Shown here: one piece after another, positions 7,787 through 18,423 of the stretch
How positions within the stretch are numbered: the first letter of the stretch is position 1
Layout: each line of letters opens with the position of its first letter
From: Thermoproteota archaeon
Lineage (GTDB): Archaea > Thermoproteota > Methanomethylicia > Methanomethylicales > B66-G16
NCBI GenBank assembly: GCA_003649085.1
Contig: QMQV01000005.1
Coordinates: forward strand, 1 to 37,029
DNA length: 37,029 nucleotides
Direction: 5' to 3'
The notes under the pieces: model-generated
The model's input: only the letters and a program-made list of their open reading frames with translations
What the model was told of the DNA's origin: nothing
The model's database searches: none
Program-made: the position numbers and the translations under genes

Positions 7787-9217
7787 TCATACGGGGGGTT
7801 TAAGGTTTCTAAGCTTTGATAAGGTCTCGAAGGCGTAGCCGACTTTTAACATGATGTCTTCTCTCAAAGCAGGGGCCATTATTTGCATGCCTACTGGCAA
7901 ACCATTCACGAAACCACAAGGGACTGATAGCGCAGGTATGCCAGCTAAATTTACCGGCACGGTTTCTACATCCATCATGTACATTGATAGCGGGTCTAGG
8001 ATTTTCTCCCCTATGTTAAAAGCGGGGGTGGGCATGGTGGGGGATATTAGCACGTGATAATTCTTAAAGGCTTTATCAAAGTCTTGTTTTATAAGTGTGC
8101 GCACTTTGAGGGCTTTTAAATAGTATTCTTCGTAGAAACCAGCTGATAACGCAAAAGTCCCCAAAATTATCCTACGCTTAACCTCCATGCCAAAGCCTTT
8201 GCCTCTCGTCTTTGAAAAGGAAGTGGCCCAGTCCATTCCGTTTTCAAAAGCTGAAAAGCCATAACGTACCCCATCGTATCTAGCTAAGTTTGAACTAGCT
8301 TCAGACATCGCAATTATGTAGTAAGCTGGCAAAGCATATGATAGTGATGGCAAGCTTATCTCATGGTATTCAGCACCGTGAGTTTCGAGAAGCTTTATCG
8401 CGGACCAAACAATATCAGCAACTCTCGAATCTATACCTTCGCCAAACATCTCCTTCGGAACACCTATCTTAATCCCCTTAACGTCAGCCACCAACGTGTT
8501 TAGATATGAGCTGATGGGCTTGTCTATTGATGTGCTGTCGCGCTCATCTCTACCAGCTATAATGTCGAGCAGTAAAGCAGCATCTTTAACGTCCCTAGTT
8601 ATAGGACCGATTTGTTCTAAGCTATTGGCATAAGCTATTAACCCATACCTGCTAACTAAGCCGTAAGTGGGCTTTAAACCTACAACACCGCAAAATGCTG
8701 CTGGACATCTAATTGAGCCTCCTGTATCAGAGCCTAATGCTGCAACAGCTTCTCTAGCAGCTACAGCTGCGGCACTTCCACCAGACGATCCTCCTGGTAC
8801 CTTATTTAAATTCCATGGGTTTCTTGTTGGACCGAAAGCGCTTGTTTCGGTTGAAGAGCCCATGGCAAACTCATCCATATTAGTCTTGCCTATTAACGTA
8901 AAGCCAGCTTCAGCGAGTTTTTCAATAACTGTCGCGTTATAGGGAGGGATGTAGTTTTCCAGGATCTTAGATGAACACGTCGTTTTAACACCTTTTGTGC
9001 ATATGTTGTCTTTAATTGCTATTGGCGAACCTTTGAGTACTTGTTGAGGAGACCTGATATACGTCAATGGGGGGTCTAAGACTGTCACGTAGGAGTTGAG
9101 CTTATCTTCAACACTTCTAATTCGAAAGCTATACTCTTCCAATACTTTCTCAAGCTCAAGCTCTTCTCTTGCAAGCTTGTCAATAAGCTCAGATAACGTG
9201 AGGTCAAGTATATTCAA
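7787..9217 (-). CDS. gatA: Asp-tRNA(Asn)/Glu-tRNA(Gln) amidotransferase subunit A
   Basis: GatA is the glutaminase of the complex and frees ammonia for GatB. The 476-residue protein is a classic amidase-signature enzyme: Lys69 in PIAIKDNIC, the cis-Ser Ser144 in GGSSGGSAAAVA and the nucleophile Ser168 in GSDTGGSIRCPA form the Ser-cisSer-Lys triad. The length is normal. The TTG start has AAGGAGGT upstream, and that ribosome site overlaps the TAA of gatC, so subunits C and A are coupled. The whole gatC-gatA-gatB order is on the minus strand. Confidence 0.96.
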   Translation of the reverse strand: MNILDLTLSELIDKLAREELELEKVLEEYSFRIRSVEDKLNSYVTVLDPPLTYIRSPQQVLKGSPIAIKDNICTKGVKTTCSSKILENYIPPYNATVIEKLAEAGFTLIGKTNMDEFAMGSSTETSAFGPTRNPWNLNKVPGGSSGGSAAAVAAREAVAALGSDTGGSIRCPAAFCGVVGLKPTYGLVSRYGLIAYANSLEQIGPITRDVKDAALLLDIIAGRDERDSTSIDKPISSYLNTLVADVKGIKIGVPKEMFGEGIDSRVADIVWSAIKLLETHGAEYHEISLPSLSYALPAYYIIAMSEASSNLARYDGVRYGFSAFENGMDWATSFSKTRGKGFGMEVKRRIILGTFALSAGFYEEYYLKALKVRTLIKQDFDKAFKNYHVLISPTMPTPAFNIGEKILDPLSMYMMDVETVPVNLAGIPALSVPCGFVNGLPVGMQIMAPALREDIMLKVGYAFETLSKLRNLKPPV

Positions 9218-9229
9218 GAGTAAACCTCC

Positions 9230-9526
9230 TTAAACAATTTTAGGTGCTATGAAAAAGCCATCTTTCTTGCGAGGAGCGTTTTTAAGAGCCTCTTCTTGAG
9301 GTAGAGGAGGTTCGGGTTCGTCCTCTCTGAAAACATTGGATATCGGTAGCACATGATATGTAGGAGGCACATTTGAGGTGTCGATCTTATCAATTTCTCT
9401 AAAGAACTCTAATATCCTGTTCAGCTGCTCTGTGAAAAGCTTCTTTTCTTCTTCTGTTAACTCAATTTTAGCAAGCCATGCTAAGTATGAAGTCTTCTCC
9501 GGAGAAATGCGCTTCAGCTCCTCCAA
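9230..9526 (-). CDS. gatC: Asp-tRNA(Asn)/Glu-tRNA(Gln) amidotransferase subunit C
   Basis: GatC is the small subunit that wraps around the GatA-GatB interface. The 98-residue sequence has the expected pattern: LAWLAKIELTEEEKKLF near residues 16-32, then QLNRILEFFREIDKIDTSNV, a proline-rich middle and the end with LKNAPRKKDGFFIAPKIV. The TTG start has GGTG seven bases upstream. It heads the gatCAB run and stops 12 bases before gatA. Archaea normally make Gln-tRNA with GatDE, so this complex probably makes Asn-tRNA, which would predict that the genome lacks an asparaginyl-tRNA synthetase. Confidence 0.93.
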   Translation of the reverse strand: MEELKRISPEKTSYLAWLAKIELTEEEKKLFTEQLNRILEFFREIDKIDTSNVPPTYHVLPISNVFREDEPEPPLPQEEALKNAPRKKDGFFIAPKIV

Positions 9527-9581
9527 GATGTTACACCATAAAGAAAGGGGAGGAGTTTAGCTTTTATACGTTGTCTTCGAA

Positions 9582-10040
9582 CTACTCCACTTTGATATGA
9601 GTTCTTTTAACAGCTTCAAGTTTTGGAAGCCTAACTTCAAGTACTCCATTCTTAAAGCTCGCCTTAGCTTTTGACACATCGACTTTAACAGGCAGTCTTA
9701 TTCTGCGGTAAAAACCAGCGTATCTTCTCTCAGAAATGAAGTATCGTTCTCCTTCAACCTTACCTTCTTTCTTAAGCTCTGCTTTAAGCTCTAAGCTATC
9801 GTCTACTATGCTTACCTGAATATCCTCTTTGCTTACACCTGGAAGCTCAGCTAAGACTATGACCTCGCTTTCTGTTTCTTGTACGTCAATCAAAGGCTCT
9901 CTATACTGACCTTCGGCTACCGTCACAGGTTTTGGTAGAGAAACCGCTTCTTTAGGCCACCTTAATAGGTCATTGAGCATCCGGTCAATCTCCTTTCTAA
10001 CGCGTCTTATCTCTTCAAATAGATCCCATGAAAAAGACAT
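9582..10040 (-). CDS. Hsp20/alpha-crystallin small heat-shock protein
   Basis: A 152-residue small heat-shock protein. The N-terminal arm (residues 1-45) begins WDLFEEIRRVRKEIDRM. The alpha-crystallin domain (about 47-140) includes PLIDVQETESEVIVLAELPGV and FKNGVLEVRLPK, and the C-terminal tail has an I-x-V element (IKV) used for oligomer contacts. Such proteins hold unfolding proteins in a refoldable state. I chose the ATG at 10040, which has AGGTG eight bases upstream, rather than the TTG at 10067. It is divergent from cdc48, and the two share a short A/T-rich promoter, which links it to the proteostasis machinery. Heat induction is likely but not shown. Confidence 0.93.
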   Translation of the reverse strand: MSFSWDLFEEIRRVRKEIDRMLNDLLRWPKEAVSLPKPVTVAEGQYREPLIDVQETESEVIVLAELPGVSKEDIQVSIVDDSLELKAELKKEGKVEGERYFISERRYAGFYRRIRLPVKVDVSKAKASFKNGVLEVRLPKLEAVKRTHIKVE

Positions 10041-12300
<2,260 letters not shown>

Positions 12301-12337
12301 GCTAAAAGGCTGCTGCTCTTAGAAAGAGGGGTTTAAC

Positions 12338-14152
12338 TTGAAGGTCTGGGAGGTAATGAAGCAGCCCACGGTAGTTGTATCCCCACATACTAGAATTACC
12401 GAAGTGAAGGCATTAATGAAGAAGACGGGGGCGCGATGTGCGCCAGCTGTTATCGAAGATGATAAGTTAGTTGGTTTTGTTGTTAGACGTGATGTGATAA
12501 GAATTACTTCTCTTAAAAGTGAAGCTAAAGTTGAGGATTTCATTCGAAGACATCCAATATTGTTTAAAGAAATGGACTTGCAGACAGCTTTTAATGTAAT
12601 GATAGAGCATAACGTAAAGGCAGCTCCTGTAGCTGATTCTGTTGAAAACCCTAAGCTTGTAGGAGTTCTCAGCTTAATGGATATCCTACGATCGCTATTA
12701 ACTGCTGGTTATAAGCCTAAAGCCAGGACAGTTGGAGAGGTCATAACTAAGGAATATTGTTCCTGTAAGCCGAGTGAGCGAATAGATCGAGTTTGGCATA
12801 AGCTTGTCGATGAAGGCGTTGATGCGGTATTAGTTGAGAGGAATGGAAGGATTGTGGGAATAATAACTCCTAAAGACCTCATTGATCAGAGAAGCTGGCT
12901 ATTTCATCTAGAATCTGAACGTGGAATTAGAAGTCCTGGTAAAGTCAAGTCCTTCATGACTAAGGGGGTTATCGTTGCTCACGCGGGCGTGCCGATTGAA
13001 ATGGTTGCCGAGTTTCTATTAGATCACGATTTCAACTTGTTGCCAGTTGTGGACGCTGATGGAAGGGTCTTAGGCGTTATTCGCCAAGAAGACGTAGTCT
13101 ACGCGTACTTGCAAGGTGCTAAGCCAGTTGTTGAAGTTGCTCCAGCTATTGCGCCTCCAACGCCCATCGAAGTCGAATACGTCACGCCTTCTGATAGGCT
13201 TAAGCAAGTACTTGTTGAAAAAGCTGTTGAAGTTAGACCGCCACTTCTCACAGCACGCGACGTAGCTTCAAAAACCATTTACGCCGTCACTAGTTCAGAC
13301 GATATAACACGGGCTATAAACATCATGTTAAGGCATAAGGTTAGTCATCTATTAGTTCTTAATGAAAAAGGAAACGTTGAGGGGGCTTTATCAAAGCGCT
13401 GCATTGTAAAGGCACTTGGTCTAAAGGGACCTATTTGGAGGCGTCGTGCATATGAACCTAGGTTTATAGAGCAGATTATGATGAGGAGCGTTCCTGTGGT
13501 AAGTGCTAATGCTAGTTTAGAGGAAGTCGTGTCCACAATGCTTTTCCACGACATTGACTGCGCGCTAGTTGAAGGTGATGGTGCTAAGTATATGGTGACT
13601 AAGGACGACTTAGTAGAAGCATATGCAAAATATTACGCAGGCAGAGCTTTAGTTGAGAACTTGATTTACCCGCATAAAGTTGGTATAGTTCCAAGGCATT
13701 GCTCTTTAGCGCACGTAGTTAAGCTGATGGAAAGCCACTACTTAGACGCAGTAGTGGTAGCTGAAGGAGATAGCGTTGAGGGCGTTATAAGTGAAAGTAA
13801 GTTGGTCTTTACGCCTGTTAAAGATAGGCTTGAACGTAGGAGGAGGATAACGTGGGTTAGGAAAATAGAGAGGGCAGGAAGAAAGATAGCTAGGTTCGTT
13901 AAAGTGACGCCGCTCGTTGCTGAAGATATGATGGTCCCAGTAAACGTGAAAGTTAAGGCTACAGCTGACGCTGCGGAAGCAGCTAAGCTGATGTTGGAAC
14001 ATGGAGTTGACGGCTTACCGGTATATGACAATGGCAAGCTTGTGGGAGTGATAACTAAGCTTGATTTTGTAAGAGAGCTTGCTCGTGGAGCTATAGCTGC
14101 TTTAGAAGAAAGAGAGAAGAAGCTCATTGAGAGAGCTAGAAAAGGGGGCTAA
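12338..14152 (+). CDS. Protein of eight CBS repeats (four Bateman modules)
   Basis: This 604-residue soluble protein consists almost entirely of CBS repeats, which I place at about residues 3-55, 66-119, 132-183, 204-256, 306-359, 378-428, 441-490 and 528-581. Most end in the usual L-V-G-V-I-x-x-x-D-V/L pattern, and repeats 6 and 7 are the most divergent. A linker at 257-300 (proline/valine-rich) separates the two halves. CBS pairs commonly bind adenine nucleotides or S-adenosylmethionine. No enzyme, transporter or DNA-binding domain is fused, so the output must come through a partner. The TTG start has GAGGGG six bases upstream. It starts 37 bases after cdc48, suggesting one transcript. Ligand and partner are unknown. 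Confidence 0.85.
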   Translation: MKVWEVMKQPTVVVSPHTRITEVKALMKKTGARCAPAVIEDDKLVGFVVRRDVIRITSLKSEAKVEDFIRRHPILFKEMDLQTAFNVMIEHNVKAAPVADSVENPKLVGVLSLMDILRSLLTAGYKPKARTVGEVITKEYCSCKPSERIDRVWHKLVDEGVDAVLVERNGRIVGIITPKDLIDQRSWLFHLESERGIRSPGKVKSFMTKGVIVAHAGVPIEMVAEFLLDHDFNLLPVVDADGRVLGVIRQEDVVYAYLQGAKPVVEVAPAIAPPTPIEVEYVTPSDRLKQVLVEKAVEVRPPLLTARDVASKTIYAVTSSDDITRAINIMLRHKVSHLLVLNEKGNVEGALSKRCIVKALGLKGPIWRRRAYEPRFIEQIMMRSVPVVSANASLEEVVSTMLFHDIDCALVEGDGAKYMVTKDDLVEAYAKYYAGRALVENLIYPHKVGIVPRHCSLAHVVKLMESHYLDAVVVAEGDSVEGVISESKLVFTPVKDRLERRRRITWVRKIERAGRKIARFVKVTPLVAEDMMVPVNVKVKATADAAEAAKLMLEHGVDGLPVYDNGKLVGVITKLDFVRELARGAIAALEEREKKLIERARKGG

Positions 14153-15381
14153 GCACCTACTTTTTTCATCTTTCCTAAATAGTTCATCAGTATAGGCATT
14201 ACATCCATTCCTCTAAGCCTACCTAAACCTCCATGCATTGCGGCTTTTTCACTAAACTCTCTTGAGCCGTCAGGTAGTACTTCAGGTCCACAGATTAGCA
14301 GCGGCGTAGGATCACCTGTATGGTTTCTAACTGAAATAGGGGTTGCGTGATCTGCTGTTATGACGATATACAGCTTGTCTAAATCCTCAACGTTGTTGAG
14401 GATTCTGCCAACCATGGAGTCAAGTTTTTCGATAACTCTTATCTTACCTTCGATATCTGCGTCGTGGCTTGCCTCATCAGCGCCCTTCACGTTAATAAAC
14501 ACTAAGTCGTGATCTCTTAGTAGTTGAACTGCTGCATCGGCTTTATTCTCAAGCTTTGAATCTACAGCGCCTGTTGTTCCAGGAACGTTTATTACTTCCA
14601 TCCCTACGATTTTACAAACCCCTTTTACTAAAGCTACGGCAGCCACGCAAGCAGATTTTATATTAAAGCGTTCTTCAAGAGTAGGAATTTTCGACATCAT
14701 AGCTGGTCCTCGGAGCAGCACAGCGTTTGCAGGCATTAACCCCCTTGATTTTCTCTCAAGGTTTATAGGATGCTCTCTTAATATTTGCAAAGCTTTCTCA
14801 GTAAACTCGTTTACAGCTTTGGCTGTTCTCTCAGCAGCTAAGCTGTGTTCGGTTGGCTGGCATTTAGGTAGTTTTACTCCAACTTCATGTGGATCAGTGT
14901 CTGTTACACTAGGTGATAGATTTAAGCCTCTAAATACTACTGCAAACCGGTGCTCCGTAGCGTGCTCAATCAGGAGTTTCACTCCCTCAACTGACTCGAT
15001 TTTAATGTCTTTTAAGGCATTGACTAAAGCGTCAGCTCCCTCGGTTATTCTGCCAGCTCTCCTATCGACTATTACCTGATCTTCGCTTATTGTAGCTAAA
15101 TTGCCTCTAAACGCAACATCTCCTTCAACTAGATTAATGCCCACTCCTGCAGCTTCGAAAACCCCTCTTCCTGGGTATGTCTTAAATGGGTCGTAGCCGA
15201 GCAAGGCTAAGTGCGCTGTATCGCTTCCAGGCGGGTGTCCAGGAGCTATTACATCTAAAAGGCCTAATGCGCCCTTTCTAGCTAAATCGGTTATATTGGG
15301 GATAGAAGCTACTTCAAGTGGTGTCCTGAAGCCAAGCTGTTTTATTGGTCTATCAGCCATGCCGTCCCCTACTATAAACAA
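14149..15381 (-). CDS. apgM: Archaeal cofactor-independent phosphoglycerate mutase
   Basis: This enzyme interconverts 3- and 2-phosphoglycerate in glycolysis and gluconeogenesis. The 410-residue product belongs to the alkaline-phosphatase superfamily branch of archaeal ApgM: VGDGMADRPIKQLG at the N-terminus (metal Asp), GHPPGSDTAHLALLGYDP with the Ser nucleophile, and TADHATPISVRNHTGDP plus a later metal His near the C-terminus. The first standard start is TTG at 15381, but it lacks a good ribosome site. Four codons further up, ACG at 15391-15393 lies nine bases after AAAGGAGG (15403-15410) and would give MYKALFIVGDG, the usual family N-terminus. The stop overlaps the stop of the convergent eight-CBS gene. 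It follows the LeuA-type gene by about 30 bases. Confidence 0.93.
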   Translation of the reverse strand: MFIVGDGMADRPIKQLGFRTPLEVASIPNITDLARKGALGLLDVIAPGHPPGSDTAHLALLGYDPFKTYPGRGVFEAAGVGINLVEGDVAFRGNLATISEDQVIVDRRAGRITEGADALVNALKDIKIESVEGVKLLIEHATEHRFAVVFRGLNLSPSVTDTDPHEVGVKLPKCQPTEHSLAAERTAKAVNEFTEKALQILREHPINLERKSRGLMPANAVLLRGPAMMSKIPTLEERFNIKSACVAAVALVKGVCKIVGMEVINVPGTTGAVDSKLENKADAAVQLLRDHDLVFINVKGADEASHDADIEGKIRVIEKLDSMVGRILNNVEDLDKLYIVITADHATPISVRNHTGDPTPLLICGPEVLPDGSREFSEKAAMHGGLGRLRGMDVMPILMNYLGKMKKVGA

Positions 15382-15422
15382 GGCCTTATACGTAGAAGAC
15401 AGCCTCCTTTAAAGTGGCTTAC

Positions 15423-16967
15423 CTAGCTTCTTCTAGCTAGTAACTTATTAATGCTGTCCATTAAGGCGTTTACTGACGCCATCACTATATCTCCGCTTAC
15501 AGCTACGCCTCTAGCAACATTTCCTTTGTTATCTTCAATCGTAACTTCTACTGAGGCAAGCGAATCTGTGCCGCCTGAAATCGCCTCAAGCTTATAGTTT
15601 GTTAAGCGGATTTCCTCTCCAAGAGCTTTTTGTATAGCTATAGCTGCAGCATCTACAGGACCTACGCCTACTCCAGCAGCTACCTTTTTAACGCCTTCCG
15701 GTAACTCGAGTTGGACAGATGCTGTTGGGGTAATCTTATTTCCAGTAACTACTACTATTTCGCTCAAGTTGACTTTTCTTTCTTTTTCAGGCATCATTCC
15801 GAGAACTTCTTCAGTTATGGCGATAACGTCGTCTTCTAAGATCTTCTTTTTCTTAGCGCTGAGAGCTTTTACCTTCTCAACGATGACCTTTATTTGCTCG
15901 TCAGTTACGTTGTACTTAGCTTTTACGAAGTTGCTAACAGCATGTTTGCCTGTGTGTTTGCCCATGACTATCCTTCTAGTTTGACCAACCATTTCTGGCA
16001 CAAGCGGCTCATAAGACTCAGCTTTAGCTAAAACTCCATGCACGTGAATACCTGCTTCGTGCGCAAACGCGTTGTCTCCTACTATTGGGTAGTTTGGAGG
16101 TAACCTGACCATGCTTAACCTTTGGACTAGTTTTGATGTCTCAGTAAGTAGCCTTAAGTTTATGTTGGTATTGACCCTGTACAAAGCATATAGAGCTGCT
16201 ACAACCTGTTCTAAGCTTGCGTTGCCTCCTCGCTCTCCTAAGCCGTTGACTGTTACGTGAACTTGCTCCGCACCGGCTTTCACTGCAGCCAAGGTGTTTG
16301 CGACCGCAAGTCCAAAGTCATTGTGACAGTGAACTGATATAGGCTTCTTAAGGTGCTGTTTAAGATTTAAAATTAGGTATTTCATGGCGTCAGGCTCAAT
16401 CACACCTACCGTGTCGGGTATATTATGGATATCTGCTCCAGCCTCTTCAACTGACTTATAGAACTTGATTAACCTTTGTAGAGGTGTGCGCGTAGCATCT
16501 TCACAAGAGAATTCGCATTCAAATCCATGGGCTTTAACGTATTCAACTGCCTTTACAGCTTGTTCTAATGCCTGTTCTTCTGTTAACCTAAGCTTATAGG
16601 TTAAGTGAATATCTGATGTGCCTATGAAGACGTGTATTCTCTGGACGTTAGCTTTTATACAAGCGTCTATGTCTGCTTGAACGCACCTGGCTAGACCACA
16701 TACCTTAGCTTTTAAACCTGTTTCAGCAATCATCTTTACAGCTTTAAACTCGTCTTCTGAGTTTATCGGGAAGCCTGCCTCAATGACATCTACGCCAAGC
16801 TTGTCAAGTTGCTTAGCTATTTCCAGCTTCTCCTCATCAGTATAACAGACTCCCGGTGTTTGCTCCCCATCTCTTAGCGTCGTGTCAAATATGTAGACCC
16901 TTTGTGGCAAGGCAAAGCTTTCTTTGACATCCTCAATGAAGTTGCTTACGAAGACACCTCGTTCCAT
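15423..16967 (-). CDS. leuA: 2-Isopropylmalate synthase-type enzyme (LeuA/CimA group)
   Basis: A 514-residue acyl-CoA:2-oxoacid Claisen condensing enzyme. The N-terminal TIM barrel has FDTTLRDGEQTPGV (metal Asp28, catalytic Arg32) and SVHCHNDFGLAVAN (metal His pair). A linker carries GNASLEQV and AHEAGIHVHGV. The C-terminal LeuA regulatory domain (about 385-510) ends with SGGTDSLASVEVTI. The regulatory domain rules out the shorter homocitrate synthase-like forms but not citramalate synthase, which has the same architecture in archaea, so leucine versus isoleucine synthesis is open. The ATG start has GGGAG seven bases upstream. No other leucine-pathway gene is nearby. It is divergent from the TIP49 gene and probably co-transcribed with apgM. 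Confidence 0.88.
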   Translation of the reverse strand: MERGVFVSNFIEDVKESFALPQRVYIFDTTLRDGEQTPGVCYTDEEKLEIAKQLDKLGVDVIEAGFPINSEDEFKAVKMIAETGLKAKVCGLARCVQADIDACIKANVQRIHVFIGTSDIHLTYKLRLTEEQALEQAVKAVEYVKAHGFECEFSCEDATRTPLQRLIKFYKSVEEAGADIHNIPDTVGVIEPDAMKYLILNLKQHLKKPISVHCHNDFGLAVANTLAAVKAGAEQVHVTVNGLGERGGNASLEQVVAALYALYRVNTNINLRLLTETSKLVQRLSMVRLPPNYPIVGDNAFAHEAGIHVHGVLAKAESYEPLVPEMVGQTRRIVMGKHTGKHAVSNFVKAKYNVTDEQIKVIVEKVKALSAKKKKILEDDVIAITEEVLGMMPEKERKVNLSEIVVVTGNKITPTASVQLELPEGVKKVAAGVGVGPVDAAAIAIQKALGEEIRLTNYKLEAISGGTDSLASVEVTIEDNKGNVARGVAVSGDIVMASVNALMDSINKLLARRS

Positions 16968-17091
16968 TTGATCACTCCCTTTAGAGCTTTTAAGGTTAAT
17001 GAGAAGTATTTAAGCTGTTCTTTACTAAATGAGCCAGTTTTAAATCCTCTTTAAAACTACGTTAGCACTGTGAGGGAAGGCGGGTGTAGTA
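16968..17091. promoter_or_regulatory. Divergent promoter region between leuA and the TIP49 gene
   Basis: At 124 bases this is among the longest intergenic stretches in the window. It contains a perfect inverted repeat at 17036-17058 whose two arms are each TATA-like, plus TATTTAAG near 17007-17014. The right arm (17050-17056) is about 40 bases before the TIP49 start and the left arm about 70 before the leuA start, so the pair may direct divergent transcription. GGTG at 17083-17086 is the TIP49 ribosome site. Confidence 0.5.
17036..17058. repeat. Perfect 9-bp inverted repeat in a divergent promoter
   Basis: The arms AGTTTTAAA (17036-17044) and TTTAAAACT (17050-17058) are exact reverse complements separated by TCCTC. 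Because both arms resemble archaeal TATA boxes, this may be a symmetric pair of core promoters or a dimeric repressor site overlapping them. A hairpin role is less likely, since it lies upstream of both genes rather than after one. Confidence 0.6.
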
Positions 17092-18423
17092 TTGTCGTCT
17101 AGGAAGTTTGAGCGCATAGGTGCTCATAGCCACATTAAGGGTCTTGGGTTAAAAAATGGTAAAGCTCTCCAAATTGCAGATGGACTTGTTGGGCAAATTG
17201 AGGCTAGGGAAGCAGCTGGCATTGTTGTTCAACTTGTAAGAGAGGGTAAGATGGCTGGTAGAGGTGTTTTACTTGTAGGTCCTCCCGGCACCGGTAAGAC
17301 TGCTATTGCCATTGCTATGGCTAAGGAACTTGGAGAAGATGTCCCCTTCGTAGCCATATCTGGCTCTGAGATATACTCTGCTGAGATGAAGAAGACCGAG
17401 GTTCTTACGCGAGCTATGAGAAGAGCTATAGGGGTTAGAAGGCGTGAGGTTAGGAAGGTGTACGAGGGGGTAGTCTCTGATTTAAACATTAGGATGACGA
17501 GACACCCATATAACCCGTTTCAACAAGTTCCTGAGGGAGCTAAGATTGTGCTTAAGACTAAAGCGGAAAGTAGGGCCCTTCACGTAGACGAGAATGTCGC
17601 TAAGGAGCTTATTGCAAAGCAGATAAACGTTGGGGATGTAGTAATGATCGATGCTGAAACTGGGAAAATCACGAAGATCGGCAAATGTGTTGAGTCTGGA
17701 GGAGAAGTTCTTGATATAGTAGTTGAGCAGAAGGTTTCTATGCCTGATGGTCCGACGGCAAAGGAGAGGGAGTTCGTCCACACGGTAACTTTACACGATT
17801 TAGATGTTATGAACGCAAGAAGCGGGAGTTTGTTCAGCTTGCTGTTTGGAGTCGAAGATAGGGAAATCTCAAGCGAAGTTAGGCAGAGAGTTGACGAAAG
17901 CGTCAAGAGGTGGGTTGATACTGGTAGAGCTGAGATATTGCCTGGTGTGCTTTTCATAGACGATGTCCACATGTTAGACATCGAAGCTTTCTCGTTTTTA
18001 GGTAGAGCTATGGAAAGCGAGCTCGCACCTATAATAGTTTTAGCTACGAATAGAGGAGTTACTAAGGTCAGAGGTACTGATGTCGAAGCTCCACATGGCA
18101 TACCACTTGACATACTAGATAGGTTGTTGATCATTAAGACAAAGCCGTATTCACGCGATGAAATAAAGGAGATCCTAAAGATTAGAGCTAAAGAGGAGGG
18201 TATTGAGCTCTCCGAAGAAGCTTTAGAGAAGTTAACCAGTCTTGGAGAAGAGTACTCCTTAAGGTATGCGACTCAGCTCTTATCTCCAGCAGCCACTAAG
18301 GCAAGGAATTCTGGTAAGAAAGTTGTTGAAGTTGACGATGTGCTTAGCGTACAAAGCTTATTTGTTGATGTAAAGCAGTCTTCAGCTTACTTGAAGGAGA
18401 TGGAAGAAAAGATGCTAAAGTAG
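17092..18423 (+). CDS. TIP49/RuvBL-like AAA+ ATPase (archaeal Rvb)
   Basis: A 443-residue homologue of eukaryotic Pontin/Reptin (RUVBL1/2). The N-terminus RIGAHSHIKGLGL and GLVGQIEAREAAG are diagnostic. Walker A GPPGTGKT is at 63-70, followed by the family-specific SEIYSAEMKKTEVL. An OB-fold insertion (domain II) spans roughly 120-265. Walker B is LFIDDVHMLDIE (Asp290-Asp291), and sensor and C-terminal helices follow (ATNRGV, GIPLDILDRLLII). Walker B has Asp where eukaryotic proteins have the catalytic Glu (DEVH). In eukaryotes these ATPases assemble chromatin remodellers and snoRNPs; the archaeal role is less clear. The TTG start has GGTG five bases upstream. Its stop directly abuts the stop of the convergent mutase gene. 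Confidence 0.94.
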   Translation: MSSRKFERIGAHSHIKGLGLKNGKALQIADGLVGQIEAREAAGIVVQLVREGKMAGRGVLLVGPPGTGKTAIAIAMAKELGEDVPFVAISGSEIYSAEMKKTEVLTRAMRRAIGVRRREVRKVYEGVVSDLNIRMTRHPYNPFQQVPEGAKIVLKTKAESRALHVDENVAKELIAKQINVGDVVMIDAETGKITKIGKCVESGGEVLDIVVEQKVSMPDGPTAKEREFVHTVTLHDLDVMNARSGSLFSLLFGVEDREISSEVRQRVDESVKRWVDTGRAEILPGVLFIDDVHMLDIEAFSFLGRAMESELAPIIVLATNRGVTKVRGTDVEAPHGIPLDILDRLLIIKTKPYSRDEIKEILKIRAKEEGIELSEEALEKLTSLGEEYSLRYATQLLSPAATKARNSGKKVVEVDDVLSVQSLFVDVKQSSAYLKEMEEKMLK

